A DNA stretch of 64,000 nt, from assembly GCF_047324175.1 (NCBI RefSeq), contig NZ_CP178732.1:3658001-3722000 (forward strand). Direction: 5' to 3'. The stretch comes from Acerihabitans sp015654925 (GTDB taxonomy: Bacteria > Pseudomonadota > Gammaproteobacteria > Enterobacterales > Enterobacteriaceae). Of the stretch, positions 8,742 through 17,319 are shown in pieces. The translations under genes were made by a program, and so were the position numbers. The notes under the pieces are model-generated. The model was not told where the DNA came from, did no database searches, and saw nothing but the letters and a program-made list of their open reading frames with translations. Each line of letters begins with the position of its first letter. Position 1 is the stretch's first letter.

Positions 8742-9774
8742 GCTTGTCGTCCCGGTTATCATGGTGGTTATCGCGGCGGCCGGCGTCATCATCGTGGTCC
8801 CGGCGGCCGTTGCGGTATACCAGCGTGGTGATCCCCGCCAGCAATGCCAGGGGAATCACCATGCCCCGATACAGCGTATGCTGCACGTGCTCCGCGCGCG
8901 CCCCGGTGGAAAGCGGGTCCAGCGCCGGCAGTTCCAGCTTGCCGTACGGCACCCCGGCCAGCACCAGCACCTGGGTGCCCCCGCCTTCGGTTTCACCGTA
9001 AATATGGCGCTCATAGCGGGCCACCGCCTGCTCGTGGGGATCGCCGGCGCTTAAGGTTTGCCGCGGATAGGCATAAGGCGTGCCGGGGGCAAACCCCAAA
9101 CGCCGCCGGGCTTCCCCCAGCAACTCTTCGCGGGTGCCGAAAATCACCGCCCCGGTGGGGCAGACTTCCACGCAGCCGGGCAAGCCGCCCTCGTCGAGGC
9201 GCGCCAGTCCCTTCTGGTTGCAGAGTTCGCATTTATGGATGCGGCCGAAAGCGTTGTCGTAATCATATTTCGGCACATCGAACGGGCAGCCCACCATGCA
9301 GTAGCGGCAGCCGGTACACACATCGGCGTTGTAATGCACGATACCGGTGCGCGGATCTTTGTTTAACGCCGAGACCGGACACACCGAGACGCAGTTCGGG
9401 TCGACGCAGTGCATGCACTGTTTTTTGATATAGGCATAGCCGTTGTCCAACCGGTCTTTATGGATGCCGTCGCCGCTGCGCCAGATCTGGATGATATTAT
9501 TGGTGTAGGGGCTGAGCTTGTCGTTGTTCGACCAGGTGGGGTCCCCGGCGGCGTAAGGCCCGCCGTGGGGGCCGGGAGCGGCCAGATCCCGCTGGTTCAC
9601 CTGCTGGCATTTGGCGACGCATGCCTGGCAGCCCACGCAAAGCGTCGAGTCGTACAGCATGCCAAGCGCCCCGGGGATCGGCGCTTTATTTTGCGCCGCC
9701 GCCCGGCCGGCCGGCGCGATGCCCGCCAGCAGCGCCCCGCCGGTCGCCAATTTGAAAAAATGACGTCGGTTCAC
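8728..9774 (-). CDS. hybA: Hydrogenase-2 ferredoxin-type subunit HybA
   Basis: HybA is a periplasmic 16Fe-16S ferredoxin-like subunit that carries electrons from HybO to HybB. The Tat signal NRRHFFKLATGG opens the protein, followed by cysteine clusters CVGCQACVAKC, CMHCVDPNCVSVCP, CTGCRYCMVGCP and a CELC...CVEVCP pair. A C-terminal hydrophobic helix at about 298-316 is followed by a tail of about 25 residues very rich in Asp, His and Arg. At 348 residues it is about 20 longer than E. coli HybA, mainly through this tail. It starts 2 bases after the hybO stop. Confidence 0.96.
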   Translation of the reverse strand: MNRRHFFKLATGGALLAGIAPAGRAAAQNKAPIPGALGMLYDSTLCVGCQACVAKCQQVNQRDLAAPGPHGGPYAAGDPTWSNNDKLSPYTNNIIQIWRSGDGIHKDRLDNGYAYIKKQCMHCVDPNCVSVCPVSALNKDPRTGIVHYNADVCTGCRYCMVGCPFDVPKYDYDNAFGRIHKCELCNQKGLARLDEGGLPGCVEVCPTGAVIFGTREELLGEARRRLGFAPGTPYAYPRQTLSAGDPHEQAVARYERHIYGETEGGGTQVLVLAGVPYGKLELPALDPLSTGARAEHVQHTLYRGMVIPLALLAGITTLVYRNGRRDHDDDAGRRDNHHDNRDDKHDDS

Positions 9775-9776
9775 GG

Positions 9777-10907
9777 CTACTCCTCCCGCGATGGGGGAAC
9801 GTGGTCGTCCGGGCGCTTTTGCTGGCGCCCCAGTTCGCGCACGGTCATCAGGCTGACCCCGCCCACCAGGCCGATCATGCCGCCGATCAGCCCCACGGCG
9901 GTCAAGGACACCGCGCCGCCCTCCGGTTTGCCCACATCCGGCTTATCCAGCCGCGGCGTAGGATTGACCACATTGGCCAGCTCGGCGATGCTTTTGGTGA
10001 ACCCCACCCCCTGCTCGTTGCAGCCATAGCAGGGATGGCCGATGCCCACCGGCCAGATACCGCCGCCCACGTCGTTAAATTGCAGCGTCGAGCAGTTGCC
10101 GTAGGTTTCCGGCCCCTTGCAACCGAGGTGATACAGGCACCAGCCTTCGCGATGGCCCCGATCGCCGAACTGCCTGGCAAAACGTCCGGCGTCGAAATGC
10201 GGGCGCCGCTCGCAATTCTCGTGGATAAGACGGCTATAAGCGAAAGCGGGACGGTTATGGCTATCCAGCGCCGGCGGGCGCTGCCAGGTAATGAGATGCG
10301 CCACGGCGGCCAGGAAATTATGCGGGTTGGGCGGGCAGCCGGGGATATTAATCACGGTTTTGCCCGGCAGCGCCTCCTGCAGGCTGACCGCGCCGGTGGG
10401 GTTGCTGCCGGAGGCCGGCACCCCGCCCCAGGCGGAGCAGGAGCCGATGGCGATAATCGCCGCGGCGTGTTCCGCCGCATTGCGGATATGCTCGACGATG
10501 GGTTTGCCGGCCACCATGCAATACACCCCGCCGTCCTTGAGCGGTATGGAGCCGTCCACCACCAGGATGTATTTGCCTTTGTAGCGCTCGATGGCCCGGT
10601 GTTTATTCTCTTCGGCCTGCTCGCCGAACGCGGCGGACAGCGCCTCGTGGTATTCCAGGGAAATTACGCTGAGCAGCAGGTTTTCCAGGGTGGGGTGCGT
10701 GGCGCGCAATAACGATTCGGTGCAGCCTGTGCACTCCTGGGCGCCGATCCAGATCACCGGCGGACGCTGCGGCGAGCTTACCGCCGTAATCATCTCGGCG
10801 GCCGCTTTGCCGCTCAGCCCCATGGTGGCGGCCAGCGCGGCGCACAGTTTCATAAAATCACGGCGATTGATGCCTTGTTGAGCGAGTAAAACATTATTCT
10901 CAAGCAT
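9777..10907 (-). CDS. hybO: Hydrogenase-2 small subunit HybO
   Basis: HybO carries the three Fe-S clusters that take electrons from the HybC active site and supplies the Tat signal that exports the pair. It has 376 residues. The twin-arginine motif is INRRDFMKLCAALAATMG. Cluster motifs include GAQECTGCTES, GSCSAWGGV, GCPPNP and HPCYGCNEQG. A C-terminal hydrophobic helix (about 335-358) anchors it in the membrane. It is the first gene of hybOABCDEFG, and a perfect FNR box lies about 95 bases upstream. Family membership is certain. Confidence 0.97.
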   Translation of the reverse strand: MLENNVLLAQQGINRRDFMKLCAALAATMGLSGKAAAEMITAVSSPQRPPVIWIGAQECTGCTESLLRATHPTLENLLLSVISLEYHEALSAAFGEQAEENKHRAIERYKGKYILVVDGSIPLKDGGVYCMVAGKPIVEHIRNAAEHAAAIIAIGSCSAWGGVPASGSNPTGAVSLQEALPGKTVINIPGCPPNPHNFLAAVAHLITWQRPPALDSHNRPAFAYSRLIHENCERRPHFDAGRFARQFGDRGHREGWCLYHLGCKGPETYGNCSTLQFNDVGGGIWPVGIGHPCYGCNEQGVGFTKSIAELANVVNPTPRLDKPDVGKPEGGAVSLTAVGLIGGMIGLVGGVSLMTVRELGRQQKRPDDHVPPSREE

Positions 10908-10995
10908 AGATGGATACTCTTACAAAGCTGGTGCAAAACTGGGCCCAAGTATGACAGCCTTGTTAAAGGCATGTAATCAACATGGTCTTTATAAA

Positions 10996-11009
10996 TTGAT
11001 CTTCATCAA
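10996..11009. promoter_or_regulatory. FNR box upstream of hybO
   Basis: TTGATCTTCATCAA matches the FNR consensus TTGAT-N4-ATCAA at all ten defined positions. Its centre is about 95 bases before the hybO start codon. With the CATACT hexamer at 10954-10949 as -10, the site would sit near -60, a class I activator position. This implies anaerobic induction of the hyb operon. The start point is inferred. Confidence 0.88.
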
Positions 11010-11525
11010 GCAATGTGGAATTAATGTTTACACTTTCCACGAGATGTTACATTTAACCTTGAATGGGAATTAATCTCTTTTGCATTATCCATTTTTATAA
11101 CGTAGTCTATTATATTGGAATCCGGCGGCGGGATTGCGACTCAGCAGGAAAACCAACTATTTTTATCTTTAAATAACTAAAATAATCGGATTATCGTCTG
11201 TCCGGCAGAAAATCCGATTTATTATCGGCGCCGTTAATACTGCGGAAAATGTATTTCCCTTAAGTCGCGTTTACTATTGTCATACTTAATAATGCCACGG
11301 CAATAAAACCGGCGCCATCCCGCGAAATTCCGCTTTTATCCCTTATCCATTGGCCCGGTTATCATCAAGTTAACCTGGATTTAACGCCATGCCGCGATGT
11401 ATTAACCCGATAACCGACGATAATCCTCCTATGGATGGCGGCGCGCTTGATTTTTTTAGTTTAAATACTTTTTTTAATTACTTAATAACCCAAAGATATT
11501 TCAGCAATCGCCGCATTCAATTAAA

Positions 11526-11541
11526 TGTGATGCAATTCACT
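11526..11541. promoter_or_regulatory. CRP-like site upstream of dcuB
   Basis: TGTGATGCAATTCACT fits the CRP consensus TGTGA-N6-TCACA with one mismatch in the last base. If TATAAC at 11580-11585 is the -10, the site centre lies near -59, close to a class I position. E. coli dcuB is known to be under CRP control, which supports the reading. Confidence 0.7.
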
Positions 11542-11680
11542 TATTCGTCAAATTTTTAAAAAAATAAGCCATTCATAGATATAACGCAATAACCATGCTC
11601 GCCAAACGGATATATTAAAGACCGCAGGAGTCAATATCTGCATCTGACAATATAATGATGATTCGTTAATCGAGGATGGT

Positions 11681-13021
11681 ATGGACTTTATTATTCAACT
11701 CGTGGTTATTTTGGCCTGTCTGCTATACGGGGCAAAAAAAGGCGGTATTGCGCTGGGGCTATTGGGCGGCATCGGGCTCATGATCCTGGTATTTATCTTT
11801 CACCTGGAACCGGGTAAACCGCCGGTGGACGTCATGCTGGTGATTATTGCCGTGGTGGCGGCCTCCGCCACCCTGCAAGCCTCCGGCGGCCTGGACGTGA
11901 TGCTGCAAATCGCCGAGCGCCTGCTGCGGCGCAACCCCAAGTATGTTTCCATCGTGGCGCCCTTTGTCACCTGCTGCCTGACCATTCTGTGCGGTACCGG
12001 CCACGTGGTATATACCATCCTGCCCATTATCTACGATGTGGCGATTAAAAATAATATCCGCCCCGAACGGCCCATGGCCGCCAGCTCCGTCGGCTCGCAG
12101 ATGGGCATTATCGCCAGCCCGGTATCGGTGGCGGTGGTTTCCCTGGTGGCGATGCTGGGCAACGTAACCTTTAACGGCCGGCACCTGGACTTCCTGGACC
12201 TGCTGGCCATCACCATCCCCTCCACCCTGTGCGGCATCCTGGCCATCGGCATATTCAGCTGGTTCCGCGGCAAGGATCTGGACAAGGACGAAGTGTTCCA
12301 GAAATTCATTTCCGACCCGGAAAACCGCCACTATGTTTACGGCGACACCGCCACCTTGCTTGACCGCAAGCTGCCGCGCAGCAACTGGATCGCCATGTGG
12401 ATCTTCCTGGCCACCATTGCCCTGGTAGCCTTGCTGGGCGCGGTACCCGGCCTGCGTCCGGTGTTCGGCGGCAAAGCTCTGTCGATGGTGCTGGTCATCC
12501 AGATGTGCATGCTGTTCGCCGGCGCGCTGATTATTATCGCCACGAAAACCAACCCGGCCGATATTTCCAAAAACGAGGTGTTCCGCTCCGGCATGATCGC
12601 CATCGTGGCGGTATACGGTATCGCCTGGATGGCCGAAACCATCTTCGGCGCCCATCTGGCGCAAATCGAAGCGGGGCTGGGGGCGTTGATCAAGCAGTAT
12701 CCCTGGGCCTACGCCATCGCGCTGCTGATCGTTTCCAAGTTCGTCAACTCCCAGGCGGCGGCCCTGGCGGCCATCGTACCGCTGGCGCTGGCCATCGGCG
12801 TCAACCCGGCGTATATCGTGGCGTCCGCCCCGGCCTGCTACGGGTATTATATTCTGCCCACCTACCCCAGCGACCTGGCCGCCATCCAGTTCGACCGTTC
12901 GGGCACCACCCATATCGGCAAATTTGTCATCAACCACAGCTTTATCCTGGTGGGACTGATTGGCGTGGGCGTATCCAGCGTGATCGGCTGGGTATTGGCC
13001 GCGGCCTACGGCTTTTTATAA
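11681..13021 (+). CDS. dcuB: Anaerobic C4-dicarboxylate transporter DcuB
   Basis: DcuB exchanges external fumarate, malate or aspartate for internal succinate during fumarate respiration. It also acts as co-sensor of DcuS in E. coli. It has 446 residues and about 12 hydrophobic segments, and follows E. coli DcuB nearly residue for residue, including GGIALGLLGGIGL, ILCGTGHVVYTILPI, KFVNSQAAALAAIVP and YPSDLAAIQFDRSGTTHIG. It lies upstream of dcuSR on the same strand and is divergent from hybO. Regulation by CRP, FNR and DcuR is expected from E. coli; only the CRP-like site is visible near it. Confidence 0.97.
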   Translation: MDFIIQLVVILACLLYGAKKGGIALGLLGGIGLMILVFIFHLEPGKPPVDVMLVIIAVVAASATLQASGGLDVMLQIAERLLRRNPKYVSIVAPFVTCCLTILCGTGHVVYTILPIIYDVAIKNNIRPERPMAASSVGSQMGIIASPVSVAVVSLVAMLGNVTFNGRHLDFLDLLAITIPSTLCGILAIGIFSWFRGKDLDKDEVFQKFISDPENRHYVYGDTATLLDRKLPRSNWIAMWIFLATIALVALLGAVPGLRPVFGGKALSMVLVIQMCMLFAGALIIIATKTNPADISKNEVFRSGMIAIVAVYGIAWMAETIFGAHLAQIEAGLGALIKQYPWAYAIALLIVSKFVNSQAAALAAIVPLALAIGVNPAYIVASAPACYGYYILPTYPSDLAAIQFDRSGTTHIGKFVINHSFILVGLIGVGVSSVIGWVLAAAYGFL

Positions 13022-13053
13022 ACCGCAGGTTTTACCGGTAGCATGATCGCTCC

Positions 13054-13086
13054 CCAGGCCCGTCCAATCCTCTTGGACGGGCCTGG
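13054..13086 (+). terminator. Strong hairpin after dcuB
   Basis: CCAGGCCCGTCCAA and TTGGACGGGCCTGG form a perfect 14-bp stem with a 5-base loop, 33 bases after the dcuB stop. No T-run follows, so it may be Rho-assisted or serve as a 3' stability element. It separates dcuB from dcuSR, which may explain different expression of transporter and sensor. Confidence 0.65.
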
Positions 13087-13187
13087 CGCATTGCGGCGCC
13101 GCCCGGGTAAAACCGGGGGACAAGGATTAAAGACGCGCGCCGCCATCTGGGGTACGCTACTCCCAGTCAGTTATGCCGGAGAATAAG

Positions 13188-14855
13188 ATGGCCAGGCAAA
13201 AAGCGCCGCTCAAGCTGAGCTTATCCGTGATGTTGATGGTAGGTAGCGTCATCATTTCGGTGCTATTGGTGGTGCATACCCTCTTTTTTAAACAAATCAG
13301 CCAGTTGGCCGAAAATAATATCCGCGATAAAACCTTCGCCATCGCCCGCACGCTGGCGCTGACCCCTATTTTGGTGGATGGCCTGACCGGCAAAGGGGAC
13401 CCGGCGGCGATCCAGAGCCTGGCGCAGAGGGTCACCGAAGAGGGGGATCTGCTGTTCGTGGTGGTGACCGATATGGACGGCATACGCTATTCGCATCCCA
13501 ATACCACCCTGATCGGCAAACATTTTGTCGGCGATGATATCCTGCCGGCGCTGCAAGGGCAGGAAAATACCGCCATCAACCAGGGCACGCTGGCGCGGGC
13601 GCTGCGGGTATTCACCCCGGTTTACGATGGCCAGCGCCATCAGATCGGCGTGGTATCCATCGGCACGTCCCTGGTCACGGTGCAGGCCATCGTCAACCAC
13701 AGCCGCTGGAACCTGCTGTGGACCGCCCTGGTCGGCGCATTGCTCGGCGGGCTGGGCACCTGGCTGCTGGTGAGGGCGCTCAAACGCATTATGCTGGGTT
13801 TTGAACCGTACGAAATTTCCCATCTGTTCGAAGAACGCGACGCCATGCTGCAATCCATTAAAGAGGGGGTGATCGCGGTGGATGCCGATGGCCGGATTAC
13901 CCTGATTAACGATGAAGCCAAGCGGCTGTTCCGGCAGCACGGCAACCCCCGGCTGCTGCAACCAGGCGCCTACGGCCAGGAATGGACGACGCTGCAAACG
14001 CTGCAAGACGACATCGACCACGGAGCAGCGGGCAACCCGGTAAATTGGCCGACCCAGCTGCATTTGAGCGACGTCATGCAAAGCGGGGTCGCCAGGCGCG
14101 ACGAAGAAATCCATATTAACGGCGGGGTATTATTGAGTAATACGGTGCCGGTGAACGTGAACGGCGAGATCATCGGGGCCATCGCCACCTTCCGCGATAA
14201 AACCGAAGTCAGCCGCTTGCTGGAACGCCTGAGCGGCATGTCCACCTATGCCGATGCGCTGCGGGTGCAATCCCATGAGTTCATGAATAAACTGCACGTC
14301 ATATTAGGCATGTTACACTTAAAAAATTATCAGGAACTGGAAGGGTATATCCTTAAAACCGCCAATAATTACCAGCATGAGATCGGGTTGATTATCCGGA
14401 TCGTCAAATCGCCGGTGATCGCCGGTTTCCTTTTGGGTAAGATCAACCGCGCCCGGGATCTCGGTATTACCCTTACCCTGACCGAAGACAGCTGGCTGCC
14501 CGATACCGACGATGGCGAAACCACCGCCGCCATGATTACCGTCCTGGGCAATCTGATTGAAAATGCGGTGGAATCCCTGGCCGGACAGGAAAACCCCGAG
14601 ATTACCGTCAGTTTCCATTTCCGCAACGAGATGCTGCATTGCACGGTGAGCGACGACGGCCCCGGCATCGCGCCCGAGGTGCAGGAAAAAATTTACCAGC
14701 GGGGATTCTCCACCAAGGGCAGCGGGCGCGGCATCGGCCTGTACCTGGCCAGGCAAAGCGTGGAAAAACTGGGCGGCTGGCTGGAATTCGAGTCCGAACC
14801 GGGGGTGTATACCCAGTTTTACGTCACGTTCCCTTACCGGGTCAAATCGGGATAA
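13188..14855 (+). CDS. dcuS: Fumarate sensor histidine kinase DcuS
   Basis: DcuS senses external C4-dicarboxylates and phosphorylates DcuR. Start 13188 is preferred over the in-frame ATG at 13173 because GGAG lies 6 bases before it; this gives 555 residues. The order is a membrane helix (about 12-34), a periplasmic PAS sensor (about 40-175, with VVTDMDGIRYSHP and VFTPVYD), a second helix, a cytoplasmic PAS (about 215-330), then the CitA/DcuS-type kinase. His363 lies in LRVQSHEFMNKLH. ATP-binding boxes are NLIENAVES, DDGPGIAPE and GSGRGIGL. It precedes dcuR by 4 bases. Confidence 0.96.
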   Translation: MARQKAPLKLSLSVMLMVGSVIISVLLVVHTLFFKQISQLAENNIRDKTFAIARTLALTPILVDGLTGKGDPAAIQSLAQRVTEEGDLLFVVVTDMDGIRYSHPNTTLIGKHFVGDDILPALQGQENTAINQGTLARALRVFTPVYDGQRHQIGVVSIGTSLVTVQAIVNHSRWNLLWTALVGALLGGLGTWLLVRALKRIMLGFEPYEISHLFEERDAMLQSIKEGVIAVDADGRITLINDEAKRLFRQHGNPRLLQPGAYGQEWTTLQTLQDDIDHGAAGNPVNWPTQLHLSDVMQSGVARRDEEIHINGGVLLSNTVPVNVNGEIIGAIATFRDKTEVSRLLERLSGMSTYADALRVQSHEFMNKLHVILGMLHLKNYQELEGYILKTANNYQHEIGLIIRIVKSPVIAGFLLGKINRARDLGITLTLTEDSWLPDTDDGETTAAMITVLGNLIENAVESLAGQENPEITVSFHFRNEMLHCTVSDDGPGIAPEVQEKIYQRGFSTKGSGRGIGLYLARQSVEKLGGWLEFESEPGVYTQFYVTFPYRVKSG

Positions 14856-14859
14856 ACGT

Positions 14860-15579
14860 ATGATTAATGTATTGATTGTCGATGACGACGCCATGGTGGC
14901 GGAGCTCAATAAATGCTACCTCAACCAGGTGAGCGGTTTTCGCTGCCTGGCCAGCGTATCCACGCTGCAACAGGCGAAAACCCTGTTGACCCAGCCCGAT
15001 AACGCCATTGATTTAGTCCTGCTGGACATCTATATGCAGCAGGACAACGGGCTGGATCTGCTGCCCACTATCCGCGCCTTCAGCGAGCAAACCGATGTGA
15101 TCGTGATTTCCTCCGCCAGCGACGTGCCCACCGTTAAAAAAGCCATGAAATACGGCGTGGTGGATTATTTAATCAAACCCTTTCAATTTGCGCGCTTCGA
15201 GCAGGCGCTGACGGGCTACCGCCAGGAGAAAGCGCTGTTGGACCGGCACGAAAACGTGATCCAGGCGGAAGTGGATAATTTACTGCATCATACCGGCGCG
15301 CAGCAGGAGCAGAAGAAACTGCCCAAGGGACTGACGGCCATTACCCTGCGCACCATTTGTGAATGGATTGAGCAACATCAGCAGCAGGAGTTCTCCACGG
15401 ATACGCTGGCGAACGAAATTAAAATCTCCCGGGTTTCTTGCCGTAAGTATCTGATTTACCTGGCGGAAGCCGGCACGCTCCAAACCTCTATCTTTTATGG
15501 TTCGGCGGGCCGGCCGGCCTACCAGTACCGGTTGCTGCCGGACCGGCTGGATGCGTTAAAACAGCATTCGCCGCGCTAG
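14860..15579 (+). CDS. dcuR: Fumarate response regulator DcuR
   Basis: DcuR activates dcuB and fumarate respiration genes when phosphorylated by DcuS. It has 239 residues. The receiver domain shows the acidic triplet DDD at 8-10, the phosphoacceptor Asp56 in LVLLDIYM, and the SSASD and YLIKPF switch residues. A CitB/DcuR-type helix-turn-helix lies in the last 70 residues (SVS..KYLIYLAEAG-like block). It starts 4 bases after dcuS. Its TAG stop and that of the convergent HxlR gene share the palindrome CTAG. Confidence 0.96.
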   Translation: MINVLIVDDDAMVAELNKCYLNQVSGFRCLASVSTLQQAKTLLTQPDNAIDLVLLDIYMQQDNGLDLLPTIRAFSEQTDVIVISSASDVPTVKKAMKYGVVDYLIKPFQFARFEQALTGYRQEKALLDRHENVIQAEVDNLLHHTGAQQEQKKLPKGLTAITLRTICEWIEQHQQQEFSTDTLANEIKISRVSCRKYLIYLAEAGTLQTSIFYGSAGRPAYQYRLLPDRLDALKQHSPR

Positions 15580-16109
15580 CGCGGCGGCGGGTCAAATTTC
15601 ACGTCGGCTTCGCCGCCCGCGAGCTTGCGGGCGATATAATCAAAACGATAACGTATACGCGCGCCGGCGCCGGGGCCGGGACCCATTTGGTGGCGTTCGC
15701 TACTGATGGGCAGCCCGGTATCCAGATCGACCAGCCCGAGGCGTACCGGCCGGCCGGTTTCCCGATCGATGATTTCCGTACTATGTCCTTCGGGGGCGAA
15801 ATGGCGGTTGCCCCATTCCACAAAGGTCATCATGACCATATGGAAGTCGCGGCCGATGTCCGTGAGCAAATATTCATACCGGGGCGGCTTTTGGCAATAC
15901 CGCGCCTTTTCCAGCAGCCCCGCATCCACCAGGTCGTTAAGCCGCCGCGTCAGGATATTCGGGGCGATGCCCAGGCTTTTCTGGAATTCATCAAAGCGCG
16001 TGAGGCCCGCCAGCGCGTCGCGCAGGATCATAATGCTCCACCACTCGCCCACCCTGTCCACGCTGCGCGCCACCGGGCACGGCAGCGCGCTGAAATCGGA
16101 ATGTTTCAC
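15576..16109 (-). CDS. HxlR-family transcriptional regulator
   Basis: This is a winged-helix regulator of the HxlR (MarR-like) family. The GTG at 16109 is chosen because GGGAGA lies 6 bases upstream; it gives 177 residues starting VKHSDFSALPCPVARSVD. The HxlR core is clear: a conserved N-terminal cysteine (CPVARSVDRVGEWWSIMILRD begins with it), then GLTRFDEFQKSLGIAPNILT and LTRRLNDLVDAGLLEK. The C-terminal 60 residues extend past the usual domain. It lies 100 bases after the DUF2955 gene on the same strand and probably belongs to that efflux operon. AAGTNACTT repeats upstream of the operon are its likely operator. Confidence 0.85.
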   Translation of the reverse strand: MKHSDFSALPCPVARSVDRVGEWWSIMILRDALAGLTRFDEFQKSLGIAPNILTRRLNDLVDAGLLEKARYCQKPPRYEYLLTDIGRDFHMVMMTFVEWGNRHFAPEGHSTEIIDRETGRPVRLGLVDLDTGLPISSERHQMGPGPGAGARIRYRFDYIARKLAGGEADVKFDPPPR

Positions 16110-16209
16110 CGGGTATCTCCCATTGTCCACTGTCCCCTGGCAGGCTAATCGGCCGTCAGCCCGCATGCAAGGCGTTAATTGGCCGCTGCCCGTATAAACC
16201 CCCGGCGCC

Positions 16210-17319
16210 TTAATCGGGGATAAACCGGGTGGCGGCGAACAGATTAAGCGCGGTGTGCGCTATATACACCGCCGCCAGCGTCACCAGCAGCGCCACCGCC
16301 ACCGAACCGATCCGATACAGATCGGTATAAACCAGATCCTGGTTCGGCTGCAAATATTGCCCAAACAAAATGGCCACGGTGGTCATGGCGCCGAAGCCGA
16401 TACCGGAGCCGACCTTTTCGGTGACGTGCATGCGCGCGCCCAGCATTAATCCGACCCAGAACAACGGCAGTATCAGCAGCAGCATATGGAAATTATCATA
16501 CAGCAGTAATTGCACCAGCAGGCCGAAAAAACAGCCCAGGATAACCCCGATCACCCGCCAGCGCGCGGCCGCGATAATGCCCCGGTAATGCATGGGAAAC
16601 AGGATCAATATGGATGCCACCTGCGCGGACAGCGAATCGTGCAGGCTCATAAGCTGAAATACCAAAAACGACACGGTGGCCAGGCTGGCCCCCAGCAGGG
16701 TTTCATGGCGGATGCGCTCGATGCTTTTTTCCACCCGCGGCGGCGGGCTGCGGGGGTCGGCATCGGGAAACCAATAGTAGACCAGGGCGGCGATCAGCAC
16801 CGACAGCCAGGTCGCCGCCACATTGCCGATCAGCAGATCGTGCAGATCGGTAGTCGGATAGCTGGCAAAATTAAACATGACGCTCAGGCTGATGACGCTG
16901 CTGACGCCAAACAGCAGCAGCGGGCCGCGGCTCATCAGCCGGAAACGGAAAAAAAACAACCCGAAGACGATAATCGTCATCACTAGCGGCATATGGCTGA
17001 AAAATCCGGCGATCAGTCCTACCTCAACGCTATTGATCATGGCCGCGGCCACAAACTGGCGGGCAATATGGCCGCTGAACACCGGCAGCAGCCCCACCAG
17101 CAAAACCGGATAAACGGTAAAAAACACGCCGTAATTCCAGTCAAAGATCTTGCACGCCAAAAATCCCAGGGTGCCGGCCGCCGCCGCGCGCAGGCATTGG
17201 CGTAAATCGTTGGCCGAGAGCGGGTGGCCGGCCAGCGGCAACCACCGTCCCGGGTTGAACCGCCCGCCGGCCGGGGCCGGGATTGAGGTTGGGGTTGAGG
17301 TTGAGGTTTCAGTAGACAT
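16210..17319 (-). CDS. DUF2955/FUSC-like inner-membrane efflux protein
   Basis: This 369-residue polytopic protein belongs to the DUF2955 group of fusaric-acid-resistance-like (FUSC) membrane proteins. About ten hydrophobic segments lie in two blocks (about 40-170 and 215-365), joined by a charged loop with DADPRSPPPRVEKSIERIRHE. It overlaps the HlyD gene by 11 bases, so the two likely form one pump with an outer-membrane channel encoded elsewhere. The N terminus is a Thr/Ser/Pro stretch made by hexamer repeats. Substrate is unknown; aromatic acids or fusaric-acid-like compounds are common for the wider family. Confidence 0.82.
   Translation of the reverse strand: MSTETSTSTPTSIPAPAGGRFNPGRWLPLAGHPLSANDLRQCLRAAAAGTLGFLACKIFDWNYGVFFTVYPVLLVGLLPVFSGHIARQFVAAAMINSVEVGLIAGFFSHMPLVMTIIVFGLFFFRFRLMSRGPLLLFGVSSVISLSVMFNFASYPTTDLHDLLIGNVAATWLSVLIAALVYYWFPDADPRSPPPRVEKSIERIRHETLLGASLATVSFLVFQLMSLHDSLSAQVASILILFPMHYRGIIAAARWRVIGVILGCFFGLLVQLLLYDNFHMLLLILPLFWVGLMLGARMHVTEKVGSGIGFGAMTTVAILFGQYLQPNQDLVYTDLYRIGSVAVALLVTLAAVYIAHTALNLFAATRFIPD
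17285..17308 (-). repeat. Hexamer repeat in the DUF2955 N terminus
   Basis: Four copies of GRGGTT (GAGGTT, GGGGTT, GAGGTT, GAGGTT on the plus strand) encode part of the Thr/Ser/Pro-rich N terminus. Gain or loss of a unit would keep the frame and change the length by two residues. It lies just outside the HlyD stop codon. Confidence 0.6.

Larger units (their letters stand above)
10908..11680. other. Divergent intergenic region hybO/dcuB
   Basis: This 773-bp AT-rich gap separates the divergent hybO and dcuB genes. It contains the FNR box and the CRP-like site listed separately. Possible -10 elements are CATACT (minus strand, 10954-10949) for hyb, and TATAAC (11580-11585) and TATAAT (11651-11656) for dcuB. 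A GAGG ribosome site precedes dcuB. I see no credible coding sequence. The length leaves room for more sites, for example for DcuR or NarL, that I cannot assign. Confidence 0.6.

Noticed and set aside
11361..11368. Second FNR site toward dcuB
   Set aside because: Only the ATCAA half is present; the other half (CCGGT) does not match TTGAT.
11759..12937. Long open frame opposite dcuB (392 codons)
   Set aside because: Low-complexity Gly/His/Gln-rich translation opposite a nearly E. coli-identical transporter; treated as a shadow.
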